A stretch of 64,000 nt of DNA from Chelonobacter oris (GCF_000772535.1 NZ_JSUM01000015.1:1-64000); one strand, 5' to 3'; positions 1 to 16,375 are shown, counted from the first letter of the stretch. Numbers and translations are program-made. The notes: a model not told the origin generated them from the sequence alone.

Positions 1-1053
<1,053 letters not shown>

Positions 1054-1078
1054 TTGATTTTAAATAATCAAATGATGA

Positions 1079-1104
1079 AAAGGCACTTTTATAGTGCCTT
1101 TTTT
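1079..1104 (+). terminator. Rho-independent terminator after tuf
   Basis: AAAGGCACT (1079-1087) pairs with AGTGCCTTT (1093-1101) around a five-base loop and runs into a T tract. It separates tuf from secE. No tRNA-Trp gene is present in the tuf-secE gap, where some enterics carry one. Confidence 0.88.
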
Positions 1105-1252
1105 ATATGGGTAATTTGCATATAGCATGAAAAAGACCGATTGAAGAAATTGTGGCTTTTCGTGTAATTGACCTATTCATTGAATAAAGAAAGTGCTACA
1201 ATCACGCGTTCAAAAATATACAGTTATTCACTGATGCGGATAGAAATAAAGT

Positions 1253-1663
1253 ATGAGTTCAGAAAATACTAAAAAACAAACACTGATAGAAAATCCGGAA
1301 GGTAAAGGCAAAGCAACGAATAGTTTGCTTTGGATTCTGGTAGTGTTATTAATTGTACTGGCTGCGGTTGGTAATGCTTATTTTGGCGATGATTTCAATT
1401 TGGCCGTACGTGTAGTGGGTGTTGTCGTACTGATGGCGATAGCACTGGGGTTAGCCGCGATAACCAACCAAGGAAAGAAAGCACTTTCTTTTTTGAGAGA
1501 GTCCCGTACTGAATTAAGAAAAATTGTTTGGCCTACACGTTCCGAAGCTACGCAGACGACGTTAATTGTTTTCGGTGTCACTGTTGTCGTTTCTTTAGTT
1601 TTGTGGGGATTTGATTCTTTGATTATTGCCGTGATTTCATTTTTAACCAACCTGAGATTTTAA
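1253..1663 (+). CDS. secE: Preprotein translocase subunit SecE
   Basis: SecE is the small essential membrane subunit of the SecYEG channel that clamps SecY. The 136-residue product has a polar N-terminus, two hydrophobic segments near residues 25-43 and 48-65, the conserved amphipathic stretch ELRKIVWPTRSEATQTT near 90-106, and a C-terminal membrane segment. Three segments and this length match the gammaproteobacterial form. The stop lies three bases before nusG, the classic secE-nusG pair. A possible -10 TACAAT lies at 1197-1202, but no well-spaced -35 was found. Confidence 0.96.
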   Translation: MSSENTKKQTLIENPEGKGKATNSLLWILVVLLIVLAAVGNAYFGDDFNLAVRVVGVVVLMAIALGLAAITNQGKKALSFLRESRTELRKIVWPTRSEATQTTLIVFGVTVVVSLVLWGFDSLIIAVISFLTNLRF

Positions 1664-1666
1664 TTT

Positions 1667-2221
1667 ATGAGTGAGAATACAGCACCTAAAAAACGTTGGT
1701 ATGTCTTACAAGCGTTTTCCGGCTTTGAAGGCCGTGTCGCCAAAACATTGGTTGAATACATCAAACAGCATAATATGGAAGATCAGTTTGGTGAAGTTTT
1801 GGTACCTACGGAAGAAGTGGTTGAAAATATTGGTGGGAAGCGCCGTAAAAGCGAGCGTAAATTTTTCCCCGGTTATGTTTTGGTTCAAATGGAAATGAAT
1901 GATGATACTTGGCATTTGGTGAGAAGTGTACCGCGTGTGATGGGATTTATTGGCGGGACGCCGGATAAGCCGGCACCGATTTCCAACCGTGAAGCCGATA
2001 TTATTCTGAACCGTTTGCAGCAAGATGGCGACAAACCAAGACCAAAAACCTTGTTCCAACCAGGAGAAGAAGTTCGAGTCACTGAAGGTCCATTCATGGA
2101 TTTCAACGGTACGGTGGAAGAAGTTGATTACGATAAGAGTCGCTTGAAAGTTTCCGTATCTATTTTCGGGCGTGCTACGCCGGTAGAATTGGAATTCCGC
2201 CAAGTGGAAAAAGCAGTTTAA
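1667..2221 (+). CDS. nusG: Transcription termination/antitermination factor NusG
   Basis: NusG binds RNA polymerase, suppresses pausing, and links it to Rho or to ribosomal protein S10. The 184-residue protein starts [17 protein letters not shown], the NGN domain that contacts the RNAP clamp. It ends with a KOW domain ([19 protein letters not shown], then [10 protein letters not shown]). Length equals the usual 180-185 residues. It follows secE by three bases and is probably translationally coupled to it. Confidence 0.97.
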   Translation: MSENTAPKKRWYVLQAFSGFEGRVAKTLVEYIKQHNMEDQFGEVLVPTEEVVENIGGKRRKSERKFFPGYVLVQMEMNDDTWHLVRSVPRVMGFIGGTPDKPAPISNREADIILNRLQQDGDKPRPKTLFQPGEEVRVTEGPFMDFNGTVEEVDYDKSRLKVSVSIFGRATPVELEFRQVEKAV

Positions 2222-2270
2222 TTCGGTATTATTCGAATAAAAATCATGCAAGTATTTTTCTAGGAAATAC

Positions 2271-2299
2271 TTGAAAAGAAAGTGGTGTTTAATTAAAAT
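2271..2299 (+). promoter_or_regulatory. Predicted sigma-70 promoter for rplKA
   Basis: TTGAAA (2271-2276), 17 bases, then TAAAAT (2294-2299). It overlaps the right arm of an inverted repeat CAAGTATTT (2249-2257) / AAATACTTG (2265-2273). Its position before rplK matches the known separate promoter of the L11 operon in E. coli. Confidence 0.6.
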
Positions 2300-2316
2300 A
2301 CCGCACTTTATAAAAC

Positions 2317-2343
2317 AGGGGAGCCGAAAGGCGATAATACCCG
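2317..2343 (+). promoter_or_regulatory. Predicted L1-binding translational operator in the rplKA leader
   Basis: The stretch reads GGGGAGCC, GAAA, GGCGATAATACCC: GCC (2323-2325) can pair with GGC (2330-2332) and GGG with CCC (2340-2342). In E. coli the same type of element just before rplK mimics the 23S rRNA target of L1 and shuts down rplK-rplA translation when L1 is free. The resemblance is by eye. Confidence 0.6.
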
Positions 2344-2359
2344 TCAAGAGGAAACTAAA

Positions 2360-2788
2360 ATGGCAAAGAAAGTACAAGCCTACGTTAAGCTGCAAGTTGC
2401 GGCCGGTATGGCAAATCCAAGTCCACCGGTTGGTCCTGCATTGGGTCAGCAAGGTGTTAATATCATGGAATTCTGTAAAGCGTTCAATGCGCGTACGGAC
2501 AGCCTGGAAAAAGGCTTACCGATTCCTGTAGTTATTACAGTTTACGCAGACCGCTCTTTCACTTTTATCACTAAAACACCGCCGGCGGCAGTTTTATTGA
2601 AAAAAGCAGCTGGTGTAAAATCCGGATCCGGTAAACCGAATAAAGAAAAAGTCGGTAAAGTAACCCGTCAACAGATTCAGGAAATCGCTGAGACCAAAGC
2701 AGCTGATATGACTGGGGCAAGTATTGAAACCAAAATGAAATCTATTGAAGGTACCGCTCGTTCAATGGGCTTGGTAGTGGAGGACTAA
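2360..2788 (+). CDS. rplK: 50S ribosomal protein L11
   Basis: L11 forms the GTPase-associated centre of the large subunit with 23S rRNA and is needed for RelA activation. The 142-residue product starts [39 protein letters not shown] in the genome; the [11 protein letters not shown] loop is diagnostic. The length is the family norm. The start has the Shine-Dalgarno AAGAGG. rplA begins four bases after the stop, so the two genes form a bicistronic unit autoregulated by L1. Confidence 0.98.
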   Translation: MAKKVQAYVKLQVAAGMANPSPPVGPALGQQGVNIMEFCKAFNARTDSLEKGLPIPVVITVYADRSFTFITKTPPAAVLLKKAAGVKSGSGKPNKEKVGKVTRQQIQEIAETKAADMTGASIETKMKSIEGTARSMGLVVED

Positions 2789-2792
2789 TCAA

Positions 2793-3485
2793 ATGGCTAA
2801 ACTAACCAAACGTATGAAAGCGATCCAAGAAAAAGTAGATTCGACTAAAGTATATGAAATCAATGAAGCTGTTGCTTTATTGAAAGAATTGGCGACAGCC
2901 AAATTTGTTGAAAGTGTCGATGTTGCCGTTAATTTGGGGATTGAAGCCCGTAAATCCGATCAAAACGTTCGTGGTGCAACCGTATTACCACATGGTACAG
3001 GTCGTGACGTGCGTGTTGCGGTATTTACCCAAGGCGCTAACGCAGAAGCGGCAAAAGAGGCCGGTGCCGATCTGGTCGGTATGGACGATTTGGCTGAATT
3101 GGTCAAAAAAGGCGAAATGAACTTCGATGTAGTAATTGCTTCTCCGGATGCAATGCGCGTTGTCGGTCAATTGGGTCAAATTTTAGGACCGCGCGGCTTA
3201 ATGCCGAACCCGAAAGTCGGTACTGTAACACCTAACGTTGCAGAAGCGGTTAAGAATGCAAAATCCGGTCAGGTTCGTTACCGCAATGATAAAAACGGTA
3301 TCATTCACACTACTATTGGTAAAGTGAGCTTTGAAACCGCACAAATCAAAGAAAACTTGGAAGCATTGTTGGCTGCTTTAGCCAAAGCAAAACCGGCTTC
3401 ATCTAAAGGCGTGTTTATCAAGAAAGTCAGTTTGTCCACTACAATGGGCGCCGGCGTAACAATTGATCAAACTAGCCTGAGCTAA
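2793..3485 (+). CDS. rplA: 50S ribosomal protein L1
   Basis: L1 forms the mobile L1 stalk at the E site and represses its own operon. The 230-residue protein begins [16 protein letters not shown] and carries the signature [18 protein letters not shown] near residue 130. Length matches the E. coli protein (234) closely. Translation is probably coupled to rplK across the four-base gap. The mRNA target is predicted at 2317-2343. Confidence 0.98.
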   Translation: MAKLTKRMKAIQEKVDSTKVYEINEAVALLKELATAKFVESVDVAVNLGIEARKSDQNVRGATVLPHGTGRDVRVAVFTQGANAEAAKEAGADLVGMDDLAELVKKGEMNFDVVIASPDAMRVVGQLGQILGPRGLMPNPKVGTVTPNVAEAVKNAKSGQVRYRNDKNGIIHTTIGKVSFETAQIKENLEALLAALAKAKPASSKGVFIKKVSLSTTMGAGVTIDQTSLS

Positions 3486-3765
3486 TAAAAACTTTACAGG
3501 GTAGCGGATTATGTATATAATCCGTTCCTTATTTTTCGGTTGTTTTCTGACCGAAAATCTGGTTGGTGCTTGACCTCATTCAAGCCTCATCCAAGACCGC
3601 AGGGGAATATGCTTTACACTGCAATTTCTTAATTATCCTGCGTAGATGGTGAACTGAACAGAGATAGAAATTTCTGCTTCTGTGCACCGAGAGACGTCCC
3701 GATATGCTTGCATGTCGGGTAATTTAAATCCGGGAAACCGGAGTGTATTCAGGAGCTACAAGCCA
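3486..3765 (+). promoter_or_regulatory. rplA-rplJ intergenic region with candidate L10 leader
   Basis: This 280-base gap has no gene. It holds two hairpins early on (CGGATTAT/ATAATCCG at 3505-3524 and TTTTCGGT/ACCGAAAA at 3533-3557), neither followed by a clean T tract. A GC-richer stretch follows from about 3575 to the rplJ start, with local hairpins such as CCCGATATG/CATGTCGGG at 3698-3719. In E. coli this interval carries the rplJ promoter and a long leader that binds L10-(L12)4 for translational repression. The leader role is inferred from position; I could not pick a convincing promoter. Confidence 0.5.
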
Positions 3766-4257
3766 ATGGCATTAAATCTTCAAGACAAACAAGCAATTGT
3801 TGCTGAAGTAAACGAAGCAGCCAAAGGTGCCCTATCGGCAGTCATTGCGGATTCCCGTGGTGTAACCGTCGATAAAATGACTGAATTGCGTAAAACCGCG
3901 CGTGAAGCCGGTGTCAATATGCGTGTCGTGCGTAATACTTTATTACGTCGTGCGGTAGAAGGCACTGATTACGAGTGTTTAAAAGACGTGATGACAGGTC
4001 CGACACTTATCGCTTTTTCTAACGAACATCCGGGTGCTGCGGCACGTCTGTTCAAAGATTTTGCAAAAACAAACGATAAGTTTGAAATTAAAGGCGCCGC
4101 CTTCGAAGGTAAGATCCAAGATGTTGAATTCTTAGCAACATTACCGACTTACGAAGAAGCGATTGCACGTTTAATGGGTACTATGAAAGAAGCTGCGGCA
4201 GGAAAACTGGTTCGCACTCTTGCGGCATTGCGCGACAAATTACAAGAAGCTGCTTAA
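3766..4257 (+). CDS. rplJ: 50S ribosomal protein L10
   Basis: L10 anchors L7/L12 dimers to the ribosomal stalk. The frame is open from 3682, but the start chosen is ATG at 3766. It has AGGAG at 3751 and gives the conserved N-terminus [19 protein letters not shown]. This yields 163 residues (E. coli 165). The C-terminal helix that binds L7/L12 is the stretch ending [16 protein letters not shown]. It is followed by rplL, with which it is co-translated from one leader. Confidence 0.97.
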   Translation: MALNLQDKQAIVAEVNEAAKGALSAVIADSRGVTVDKMTELRKTAREAGVNMRVVRNTLLRRAVEGTDYECLKDVMTGPTLIAFSNEHPGAAARLFKDFAKTNDKFEIKGAAFEGKIQDVEFLATLPTYEEAIARLMGTMKEAAAGKLVRTLAALRDKLQEAA

Positions 4258-4311
4258 TTATCAAAGCATTTCTTACCTCGTTTAATTTATTTACTTTAGG
4301 AATTGATTGTT

Positions 4312-4680
4312 ATGTCATTAACTAACGAACAAATCATTGAAGCGATTGCTTCTAAATCTGTAACTGAAATCGTAGAATTAATCACTGCGATGGAAGAAAA
4401 ATTTGGTGTTTCTGCGGCAGCGGCGGCAGTAGCGGTAGCGGCAGGTCCGGCAGAAGCAGCTGAAGAGAAAACTGAATTTGACGTAGTATTAACTGCGGCA
4501 GGTGCTAACAAAGTTGCTGTTATCAAAGCGGTACGCAGTGCAACCGGTTTAGGCTTGAAAGAAGCCAAAGACTTGGTTGAATCTGCACCGGCAGCGCTGA
4601 AAGAAGGTATCTCTAAAGCTGAAGCCGAAGAACTGAAAAAAGCATTAGAAGAAGCGGGCGCTTCTGTTGAACTCAAATAA
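4312..4680 (+). CDS. rplL: 50S ribosomal protein L7/L12
   Basis: L7/L12 is the multicopy stalk protein that recruits translational GTPases. The ATG at 4312 gives [17 protein letters not shown] and 122 residues, the family length. A TTG nine bases upstream is in frame but gives a non-conserved extension. Visible are the N-terminal dimerisation helix, the Ala-rich hinge near residues 35-50 ([19 protein letters not shown]) and the C-terminal domain with [21 protein letters not shown] hairpin downstream tunes read-through into rpoB. Confidence 0.98.
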   Translation: MSLTNEQIIEAIASKSVTEIVELITAMEEKFGVSAAAAAVAVAAGPAEAAEEKTEFDVVLTAAGANKVAVIKAVRSATGLGLKEAKDLVESAPAALKEGISKAEAEELKKALEEAGASVELK

Positions 4681-4715
4681 TTAATTTTATTTGGTTTAAA
4701 GCCTATTATAGGCGA

Positions 4716-4746
4716 ATGGCTAGCGGTTTATACTGCTAGCCATTTT
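4716..4746 (+). terminator. Attenuating terminator between rplL and rpoB
   Basis: ATGGCTAGC (4716-4724) pairs with GCTAGCCAT (4735-4743), followed by only four T residues. E. coli has a partial terminator at the same place that lowers rpoBC relative to ribosomal protein expression. The rest of the 285-base gap (to 4965) is AT-rich with one uptake signal near 4863; no gene is seen. Confidence 0.7.
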
Positions 4747-4965
4747 GTGCCTTTAAAAAATAGAAGTAAATATGCCGTTTTTTTACTTTTATTCTCGCTT
4801 GAAAAATGAGCGTTTTGTTGAATTTTCAAGCCTGCACCGAAGTTTTGCTAGCAATAGCACAAAAGTGCGGTACCAACAAACGGTATCGATAGCATTGCCA
4901 CCTTGTTAACTTGATCGCAAGTGTGCGCGAATTTTGGGTCACCGATCAGCAAGCAGAGGAACCCT

Positions 4966-7900
4966 ATGGTTTACTCCTATACCGAGAAAAAACGTATTCG
5001 TAAAAACTTTGGCAAACGCCAACAAGTTTTAAATGTACCTTATTTATTAACAATCCAAATCGACTCTTTCGATAAATTTATTCAACAAGATCCGGAAGGT
5101 CAGCAAGGCCTGGAGGCTGCATTTCGTTCCGTGTTTCCGATTGTCAGCAATAACGGTAGCACGGAATTGCAATATGTGAGCTATAAACTGGGTGAGCCTG
5201 TCTTTGATGTGCGTGAATGTCAGATTCGTGGAACCACTTATTCTGCGCCGTTAAGAGTAAAACTGCGTTTGGTCAGCTATGATCGTGATGCTGCCCCGGG
5301 AACCGTGAAAGACATCAAAGAAAATGATGTTTATATGGGGGAAATCCCGTTGATGACCGATAACGGAACTTTTGTCATTAACGGTACCGAGCGTGTTATC
5401 GTTTCTCAATTACACCGTAGTCCGGGTGTATTTTTCGACAGTGACAAAGGGAAAACACACTCTTCGGGGAAAGTGCTTTACAATGCACGTATCATTCCTT
5501 ACCGCGGTTCATGGTTGGATTTTGAATTTGATCCGAAAGATAATCTGTTTGCACGGATTGACCGCCGTCGAAAATTACCGGCCACGATTATTTTACGTGC
5601 CTTGAATTATTCGACCGAAGAAATTTTGGCACTGTTCTTTGAGAAAGTGAATTTCTCGATCAGCGATAATACGCTTATGATGGATCTTGTTCCTGAGCGT
5701 TTGCGCGGCGAAACGGCCAGCTTTGACATTGAAGCGAACGGTACGGTGTATGTTGAACGCGGTCGCCGTATTACCGCCCGTCACATCCGCCTGTTGGAGC
5801 AAGATAATATCTCTCAAGTTGTTGTGCCGACCGAATATATTGTCGGTAAAATTGTTGCGAAAGATTATGTTGATCTTGAGAGCGGTGAAATTATCTGTGC
5901 AGCCAATACCGAAATCAGTCTGGAGATCTTAGCAAAACTGAGTCAGGCCGGTTATAAGGATATTGAAGTCCTGTTTACCAATGATTTGGATCACGGTCCT
6001 TATATTTCAGAAACGTTGCGGGTCGATTCTTCCAGTGATCGTTTAAGTGCATTGGTTGAAATTTACCGTATGATGCGTCCCGGCGAGCCACCGACAAAAG
6101 AAGCGGCGGAATCGTTATTTGATAATCTGTTCTTCTCTAGCGATCGTTATGATTTATCAGCGGTCGGACGGATGAAGTTTAACCGCTCTTTGAGTATTCC
6201 CGAAGGGGAAGGCAGTGGTATCCTGAGCAATGACGATATTGTTCTGGTGATGAAAAAACTGATTGAAATCCGTAATGGTCGCGGTGAAGTCGATGACATC
6301 GACCATTTGGGTAACCGCCGTATCCGTTCTGTGGGTGAAATGGCCGAGAACCAATTCCGAATCGGCTTGGTGCGCGTTGAAAGAGCGGTTAGAGAGCGTC
6401 TTTCTTTAGGCGATCTGGACGGTGTGACACCGCAAGACTTGATCAATGCTAAACCGATTTCGGCAGCGGTGAAAGAGTTTTTCGGTTCTTCCCAATTGTC
6501 GCAATTTATGGATCAAAACAATCCATTGTCAGAAGTAACGCATAAACGTCGTATTTCAGCCTTGGGGCCGGGCGGTTTGACCCGTGAAAGAGCCGGCTTT
6601 GAGGTGCGTGACGTTCATGCCACTCACTACGGACGTGTTTGCCCGATTGAAACGCCGGAAGGACCGAATATCGGTTTGATCAACTCATTGTCCGTGTATG
6701 CCCGGACTAATGATTATGGCTTCTTAGAAACGCCGTATCGTAAAGTGGTTGACGGTCAGGTAACGGAAGAGATCGAATATTTGTCGGCAATTGAAGAAGG
6801 CAAATATGTGATTGCGCAGGCAAACTCAAATTTGGATGAAGATTCCCGTTTTACCGATGCATTTGTCACCTGTCGTGGTGAACACGGCGAATCCGGACTG
6901 TATCGTGCGGAAGATATCCATTATATGGACGTTTCCACCCAGCAGGTTGTTTCTGTTGCTGCCGCATTGATTCCTTTCCTTGAGCATGACGATGCCAACC
7001 GTGCCTTGATGGGTGCGAACATGCAGCGTCAGGCAGTACCGACTTTGCGGGCGGATAAACCGTTGGTCGGAACCGGGATTGAAAAAGCGGTTGCGGTCGA
7101 CTCGGGGGTAACCGTGGTCGCAAAACGCGGCGGTTATGTTCAATATATTGATGCTTCCCGTATCGTGATTAAAGTCAATGAAGATGAAACCGTGCCGGGC
7201 GAAGCAGGCATTGATATTTATAACTTGACCAAATACACCCGTTCCAACCAGAACACCTGTATCAATCAGGTGCCTTGCATTTCATTGGGCGAACCGATTG
7301 AGCGCGGTGAAGTACTGGCTGACGGCCCTTCAACCGATTTGGGTGAACTGGCGCTAGGTCAAAATATGCGCGTGGCATTTATGCCATGGAACGGCTACAA
7401 TTTTGAAGACTCGATGTTAGTGTCCGAGCGCGTGGTGCAGGAAGATCGTTTTACCACTATTCACATTCAAGAACTGACTGCGGTAGCACGTGATACCAAA
7501 TTAGGTGCGGAAGAGATTACGGCCGATATTCCTAACGTCGGTGAAGCGGCGCTGAGCAAGTTGGATGAATCCGGTATCGTGTATATCGGGGCGGAAGTGA
7601 AAGGCGGCGATATTCTGGTCGGTAAAGTGACACCGAAAGGTGAAACGCAATTAACGCCGGAAGAAAAATTACTGCGTGCCATTTTCGGTGAGAAAGCTTC
7701 TGATGTGAAAGATTCTTCATTGCGTGTGCCAAATAGTGTTTCCGGGACAGTGATTGACGTGCAAGTCTTTACCCGTGACGGTGTAGAGAAAGACAAGCGT
7801 GCGCTCGAAATCGAAGAAATGCAGTTGAAGCAAGCCAAGAAAGATTTGGTTGAAGAGCTGGAAATCTTGGAAGCCGGTTTGTTTACCCGTGTACGCAATT

Positions 7901-8997
7901 TGTTGTTAAATAACGGTTTTGATGAAAAACAACTGGATAAACTGACACGCAATCAATGGTTGGAGCAATCTTTGAGTGATGAAAATCTGCAAAACCAGCT
8001 GGAACAGTTGGCAGAACAGCACGAAGAATTGCGCAAAGACTTTGAACGTAAACTGGAAATCAAACGCAACAAGATTATTCAAGGCGATGATTTGGCACCG
8101 GGTGTGTTGAAAATCGTTAAAGTTTATCTTGCGGTGAAACGTCAAATTCAGCCCGGCGATAAAATGGCGGGGCGTCACGGTAACAAAGGGGTTATCTCAA
8201 AAATCAACCCGGTTGAAGACATGCCGTACGACGAAAACGGGCAGCCCGTCGATATCGTTTTGAACCCGCTGGGGGTTCCGTCACGGATGAATATCGGGCA
8301 GATTCTGGAAACTCATTTGGGATTGGCGGCAAAAGGAATCGGTGACAAGATCAACGCCATGATTAAACAGCAGCAGTCTGTGGCAAAATTACGTGAATAT
8401 ATTCAGCGTGCCTATGACTTGGGTGATGTTTCCCAACAAGTGGATTTATCAACTTTCAGTGATGACGAAGTGATTCGCCTGGCACAAAATCTGCGTAAAG
8501 GGATGCCGTTGGCCACTCCGGTGTTTGACGGTGCGCATGAAAGTGAAATCAAAGGCTTGCTGCAGTTGGCGGATTTACCGACTTCCGGTCAGATTACCTT
8601 GTTTGACGGACGTACCGGCGAGAAATTCGAGCGTCCGGTTACAGTCGGCTATATGTATATGCTGAAACTGAATCACTTGGTTGACGATAAAATGCATGCC
8701 CGCTCGACCGGCTCTTATAGCTTGGTTACCCAACAGCCGCTGGGCGGTAAAGCCCAATTTGGGGGACAACGGTTCGGGGAGATGGAAGTCTGGGCATTGG
8801 AAGCTTATGGTGCCGCTTACACCCTGCAAGAGATGTTGACCGTGAAATCCGATGACGTGAACGGTCGAACCAAAATGTATAAAAACATTGTGGACGGCTC
8901 TCACCAAATGGAACCGGGTATGCCGGAATCGTTCAATGTATTGTTGAAAGAGATTCGTTCTCTGGGTATCAACATTGATTTGGATGAAGACCAGTAA
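4966..8997 (+). CDS. rpoB: DNA-directed RNA polymerase subunit beta
   Basis: RpoB is the second-largest RNAP subunit. The open frame begins at 4921, but ATG 4966 (AGAGGA six bases upstream) gives [18 protein letters not shown] and 1343 residues, the usual length. The rifampicin pocket reads [20 protein letters not shown], then [11 protein letters not shown]. All positions I can align with classic E. coli resistance sites are wild type (Q513, D516, H526, S531 equivalents). The catalytic-side motif [13 protein letters not shown] is intact. The C-terminus ends [12 protein letters not shown]. Confidence 0.99.
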   Translation: MVYSYTEKKRIRKNFGKRQQVLNVPYLLTIQIDSFDKFIQQDPEGQQGLEAAFRSVFPIVSNNGSTELQYVSYKLGEPVFDVRECQIRGTTYSAPLRVKLRLVSYDRDAAPGTVKDIKENDVYMGEIPLMTDNGTFVINGTERVIVSQLHRSPGVFFDSDKGKTHSSGKVLYNARIIPYRGSWLDFEFDPKDNLFARIDRRRKLPATIILRALNYSTEEILALFFEKVNFSISDNTLMMDLVPERLRGETASFDIEANGTVYVERGRRITARHIRLLEQDNISQVVVPTEYIVGKIVAKDYVDLESGEIICAANTEISLEILAKLSQAGYKDIEVLFTNDLDHGPYISETLRVDSSSDRLSALVEIYRMMRPGEPPTKEAAESLFDNLFFSSDRYDLSAVGRMKFNRSLSIPEGEGSGILSNDDIVLVMKKLIEIRNGRGEVDDIDHLGNRRIRSVGEMAENQFRIGLVRVERAVRERLSLGDLDGVTPQDLINAKPISAAVKEFFGSSQLSQFMDQNNPLSEVTHKRRISALGPGGLTRERAGFEVRDVHATHYGRVCPIETPEGPNIGLINSLSVYARTNDYGFLETPYRKVVDGQVTEEIEYLSAIEEGKYVIAQANSNLDEDSRFTDAFVTCRGEHGESGLYRAEDIHYMDVSTQQVVSVAAALIPFLEHDDANRALMGANMQRQAVPTLRADKPLVGTGIEKAVAVDSGVTVVAKRGGYVQYIDASRIVIKVNEDETVPGEAGIDIYNLTKYTRSNQNTCINQVPCISLGEPIERGEVLADGPSTDLGELALGQNMRVAFMPWNGYNFEDSMLVSERVVQEDRFTTIHIQELTAVARDTKLGAEEITADIPNVGEAALSKLDESGIVYIGAEVKGGDILVGKVTPKGETQLTPEEKLLRAIFGEKASDVKDSSLRVPNSVSGTVIDVQVFTRDGVEKDKRALEIEEMQLKQAKKDLVEELEILEAGLFTRVRNLLLNNGFDEKQLDKLTRNQWLEQSLSDENLQNQLEQLAEQHEELRKDFERKLEIKRNKIIQGDDLAPGVLKIVKVYLAVKRQIQPGDKMAGRHGNKGVISKINPVEDMPYDENGQPVDIVLNPLGVPSRMNIGQILETHLGLAAKGIGDKINAMIKQQQSVAKLREYIQRAYDLGDVSQQVDLSTFSDDEVIRLAQNLRKGMPLATPVFDGAHESEIKGLLQLADLPTSGQITLFDGRTGEKFERPVTVGYMYMLKLNHLVDDKMHARSTGSYSLVTQQPLGGKAQFGGQRFGEMEVWALEAYGAAYTLQEMLTVKSDDVNGRTKMYKNIVDGSHQMEPGMPESFNVLLKEIRSLGINIDLDEDQ

Positions 8998-9026
8998 GGT
9001 TAGCGTTTCGAGATAGAAAGTATGCT

Positions 9027-9049
9027 CAAGTGCGGTCTGACCGCACTTG
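9027..9049. repeat. Inverted uptake-signal pair between rpoB and rpoC
   Basis: CAAGTGCGGT (9027-9036), three bases, ACCGCACTTG (9040-9049): two facing USS copies able to form a 10-bp hairpin. No T tract follows on the + strand, so it should not terminate rpoBC transcription. Confidence 0.85.
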
Positions 9050-9080
9050 AATTAAGTTTAACTCCGACAGGAGCAAATCT

Positions 9081-13310
<4,230 letters not shown>

Positions 13311-13343
13311 GTGATTTTGGCTGCGGCCAAAATCTGACGGAAT

Positions 13344-13377
13344 AAAACCCAAAGTGCGGTGCGCTTTGGGTTTTTTT
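13344..13377 (+). terminator. rpoBC terminator containing an uptake signal
   Basis: AAAACCCAAAG (13344-13354) pairs with CTTTGGGTTTT (13364-13374) and continues into seven T. The loop side carries AAAGTGCGGT. Just upstream a perfect 9-bp hairpin GATTTTGGC/GCCAAAATC (13313-13334) lacks a T tract. Confidence 0.9.
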
Positions 13378-13389
13378 GTTAGGCTTATT

Positions 13390-13418
13390 TAGCAAAACAT
13401 TGAAATTCCCTTTATAAT
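13390..13418 (+). promoter_or_regulatory. Candidate promoter for nudC-hemE
   Basis: A perfect -10 TATAAT at 13413-13418 with a weak -35 TAGCAA at 13390-13395, spacer 17. It lies directly after the rpoC terminator, so the nudC group should start its own transcript here. Confidence 0.45.
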
Positions 13419-13452
13419 AACCGCACTTGAAAGCAACACGGGCAGATTCAGC

Positions 13453-14256
13453 ATGAAACAGATTCAAGCGCAGGATTTCGGTTATTGGTTATTGACCAAA
13501 GGCAGCGCCGTTTATTTACAGCAAGGCGAATTGCCATGCGGGACGGCAGTGGATTTGGCGCTGGCCGGTAAACCCGGTATGGTGATCGGCGAATACCGTG
13601 ATGCGCCTTTGTGGCTGGTGGAAGAGTTTGAGGATACGCGCGATTATTTTTCTTTACGCGATCAGCTGGTACTGCCGGAGCGAACCTTTAATCTGCTCAA
13701 TCGTGGTGTGGCATTGAACCATTTTTGGAAAACGCACCGTTTTTGCGGCGTTTGCGGCAATCGGACGAGAACACTGACGCCGCATGAATGGGCGGTGGAA
13801 TGCCGTGTTTGCCGACACCGCACTTATCCGATGATTGCGCCTTCCATTATCGTGGCGGTGCGCAAAGGCGATTCGATTTTATTGGCAAATCATGCACGGC
13901 ACGTACAAGAAAAACTCTATACCGTGCTGGCGGGGTTTGTCGAAGTCGGGGAAACGCTGGAACAGACGGTCGAGCGGGAAGTGTTTGAAGAGAGCGGTTT
14001 AAAAATTAAAAATATCCGCTATATCGGCAGCCAGCCTTGGTCGTTTCCCAATTCCCTCATGTTGGGATTTTTGGCGGATTATGACGGCGGCGAGATCAAG
14101 GTGCAGAAAGAAGAACTAAACGATGCCGGCTGGTTTAAATATGATTCCGGCTTACCGGCATTGCCGCCTGAAGGCACGATTGCGCTGAAATTGATTAAAA
14201 TGACACAAGCGATTTGTGCACTGGAAGATAAAAATAAGGAAGAGACTACAGCATGA
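13453..14256 (+). CDS. nudC: NAD+ diphosphatase / RNA NAD-decapping hydrolase NudC
   Basis: NudC cleaves NAD(H) to NMN and AMP and removes NAD caps from RNA. The 267-residue product has a four-Cys zinc ribbon (CGVCGNRT and [10 protein letters not shown], about residues 98-120) and the Nudix box [20 protein letters not shown] around residues 160-179. The NudC-specific motif [14 protein letters not shown] follows at about 195-208. The order ribbon-Nudix-SQPW is the full family layout. Its stop overlaps the hemE start (ATGA), implying coupling. Confidence 0.95.
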   Translation: MKQIQAQDFGYWLLTKGSAVYLQQGELPCGTAVDLALAGKPGMVIGEYRDAPLWLVEEFEDTRDYFSLRDQLVLPERTFNLLNRGVALNHFWKTHRFCGVCGNRTRTLTPHEWAVECRVCRHRTYPMIAPSIIVAVRKGDSILLANHARHVQEKLYTVLAGFVEVGETLEQTVEREVFEESGLKIKNIRYIGSQPWSFPNSLMLGFLADYDGGEIKVQKEELNDAGWFKYDSGLPALPPEGTIALKLIKMTQAICALEDKNKEETTA

Positions 14257-15326
14257 CAGCATTAAAGAATGATCGTTATTTACGTGCGCTATTGCGCCAA
14301 CCTATCGATATGACACCGATTTGGATGATGCGTCAGGCAGGCCGTTATTTGCCGGAATACAAAGCGACTCGTGCGCAAGCCGGCGATTTTATGGCGTTGT
14401 GCCGTAATGCGGAGCTGGCTTGTGAAGTGACGTTACAGCCGTTGCGCCGTTATGCACTGGATGCTGCGATTCTGTTTTCCGATATTTTAACCATTCCCGA
14501 TGCGATGGGATTGGGCTTGAGTTTTGGTGCCGGTGAAGGGCCGAAATTTGCCAAACCGATTGAAAATCAGCGTGATGTGGCGAATTTACCGATTCCTGAT
14601 CCGGAGCAAGAGCTACAGTATGTCATGAATGCCGTGCGCACGATTTCTCAGGCGTTAGACGGCAGTGTGCCGCTGATCGGTTTTTCCGGTAGTCCGTGGA
14701 CATTGGCGACTTACATGGTGGAAGGCGGCGGCAGTAAAGCTTTCACTAAAATTAAAAAAATGTTGTATGCCGAACCGCACTTGCTGCATCAACTGTTGGA
14801 TAAACTGGCGGACAGCGTGATTTTATATTTGAATGCGCAGATCCGGGCCGGGGCGCAGGCGGTGATGATTTTCGATACCTGGGGCGGTGTTTTGGCGCAT
14901 CGGGATTATCGGGATTTCTCATTGCAATATATGCACAAAATTGTAGCGGGTCTTATTCGTGAATATCGTGGTCGGCGCGTGCCGGTCACCTTGTTTACCA
15001 AAGGCGGCGGTTTATGGCTGGAAGCGATTGCCGACACCGGTTGTGATGCGGTCGGATTGGACTGGACGGTCAATCTGGCGCAGGCAAGGGAACGAATCGG
15101 GCACAAAGTGGCGCTACAGGGCAATATGGATCCGAGCGTGTTGTATGCGGGCAAAGTGCGGATCGAACAAGAAGTTCAACAAATTTTGCACGATTTCGGC
15201 ACGGGCAGCGGCCATGTATTTAATCTGGGGCACGGCATTCATCAGGATGTGCCGCAAGAGAGCCCGGCTTATCTGGTCGATGCCGTCCACCGCTTATCAC
15301 AACCTTATCATCAGGCAGGAAAATAA
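14253..15326 (+). CDS. hemE: Uroporphyrinogen decarboxylase
   Basis: HemE converts uroporphyrinogen III to coproporphyrinogen III in haem synthesis. The 357-residue protein has the signatures [29 protein letters not shown] (substrate-binding Asp in the decarboxylase pocket) and [20 protein letters not shown]. Length matches E. coli (354). It overlaps nudC by four bases and is followed by yjaG after three bases. A full haem pathway is not implied by this gene alone, since some Pasteurellaceae are haem auxotrophs. Confidence 0.97.
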   Translation: MTALKNDRYLRALLRQPIDMTPIWMMRQAGRYLPEYKATRAQAGDFMALCRNAELACEVTLQPLRRYALDAAILFSDILTIPDAMGLGLSFGAGEGPKFAKPIENQRDVANLPIPDPEQELQYVMNAVRTISQALDGSVPLIGFSGSPWTLATYMVEGGGSKAFTKIKKMLYAEPHLLHQLLDKLADSVILYLNAQIRAGAQAVMIFDTWGGVLAHRDYRDFSLQYMHKIVAGLIREYRGRRVPVTLFTKGGGLWLEAIADTGCDAVGLDWTVNLAQARERIGHKVALQGNMDPSVLYAGKVRIEQEVQQILHDFGTGSGHVFNLGHGIHQDVPQESPAYLVDAVHRLSQPYHQAGK

Positions 15327-15329
15327 TCT

Positions 15330-15920
15330 ATGCGCAATCCGATTCAAAAACGTCTGGAGCATTTTGAAACTTGGCAGCATTTAGCATTTATGCTGTGCTT
15401 GTGCGAAAGAATGTACCCGAATTTTCAGCTTTTTTGCCAAATGCACGACAAGGCGCAAGAGAGTAAGACTTATCAAAATATTCTGAATTTGGTGTGGGAA
15501 TATCTGACCGTTAAAGGCGCCAAAATTAATTTTGAATCACAGTTGGAAAAGCTGGAAGCGATTATTCCGGATATCAATGAGTATGATTCTTATGGTGTTT
15601 TTCCGGCAGCAGATGCTTGTGAAGGCTTGTCGGAAGTGTTGCATACCATTATTTCAGGTTCCAGTCTGGAGCAGGCGATTCTGGTCAGTAAATTGTCGTT
15701 ACAGACGGTGGCTGCCTTGTTGGAAACCGAACAAGACCGCACGCTGAATGAACAGGAGTTGAAGCAAGCGGAAGAGATTCAGCAGGAGTTGGACGTGCAA
15801 TGGCTGATATACCGCACTCTGCACGAGGCGGAGGAAAGGGATATCGCTTTGCTGTTAAGTTTGAAAAATGAGTTGCGCGAGGAAGGAATAAGTAATATTG
15901 GTATAAAAATTGACCGGTAA
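15330..15920 (+). CDS. yjaG: DUF416 family protein YjaG
   Basis: A 196-residue cytosolic protein with no signal peptide or membrane segment, mostly alpha-helical by composition. The N-terminal block (QKRLEHFETWQHLAFMLCL), the central EYDSYGVFPAADACEGLSE and the position between hemE and hupA match the DUF416/YjaG family of E. coli (gene order hemE-nfi-yjaG-hupA, here without nfi). Function is unknown. It begins three bases after hemE and is probably in the same operon. Confidence 0.85.
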   Translation: MRNPIQKRLEHFETWQHLAFMLCLCERMYPNFQLFCQMHDKAQESKTYQNILNLVWEYLTVKGAKINFESQLEKLEAIIPDINEYDSYGVFPAADACEGLSEVLHTIISGSSLEQAILVSKLSLQTVAALLETEQDRTLNEQELKQAEEIQQELDVQWLIYRTLHEAEERDIALLLSLKNELREEGISNIGIKIDR

Positions 15921-16082
15921 ATGTGATTTTTCGCAAGATTTCATGATTTATGACTTTCAATCTCAAGCAACTTAGATTAATCTTACGATACTGTTTTTAG
16001 ACAGCTGTTGAACCAGGAATATTGATATATTCAATCCATACAAAAGCTTAACTTAAACATCAATAACAAGGGGTACTATCTT

Positions 16083-16355
16083 ATGAATAAAGCAGAATTA
16101 ATCGATGCAATTGCATCTGCTGCAGAGTTAAACAAAAAACAAGCTAAAGCAGCTTTGGAAGCAACATTGACTGCTATCACCGACAGCTTAAAAGCCGGTG
16201 ACGCAGTGCAATTGATCGGTTTTGGTACGTTTAAAGTCAACCAGCGTCAGGCGCGTACCGGTCGCAATCCGCAAACCGGACAGGAAATCCAAATCGCGGC
16301 AGCGAAAGTTCCTGCGTTTGTTTCCGGTAAAGCGTTGAAAGATGCTATCAAATAA
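16083..16355 (+). CDS. hupA: DNA-binding protein HU
   Basis: HU is the abundant nucleoid protein that bends and constrains DNA. The 90-residue product begins [20 protein letters not shown] and carries the beta-arm signature [21 protein letters not shown] with the DNA-intercalating Pro region. Length is the family norm. It has its own long 5' region (15921-16082) and a strong terminator, so it is likely expressed alone. HupA versus HupB cannot be told from sequence here; context (yjaG-hupA) favours HupA. Confidence 0.96.
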   Translation: MNKAELIDAIASAAELNKKQAKAALEATLTAITDSLKAGDAVQLIGFGTFKVNQRQARTGRNPQTGQEIQIAAAKVPAFVSGKALKDAIK

Positions 16356-16375
16356 GAACAGGTAGTACCGAACAT

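Noticed and set aside
1105-1252. Possible tRNA-Trp gene between tuf and secE
   Set aside because: No cloverleaf could be drawn in the gap; the gene present at this place in E. coli is absent here.
1706-2452. Open frame of 248 codons on the minus strand
   Set aside because: Antisense to nusG and the rplK leader; low-complexity Phe/His-rich shadow.
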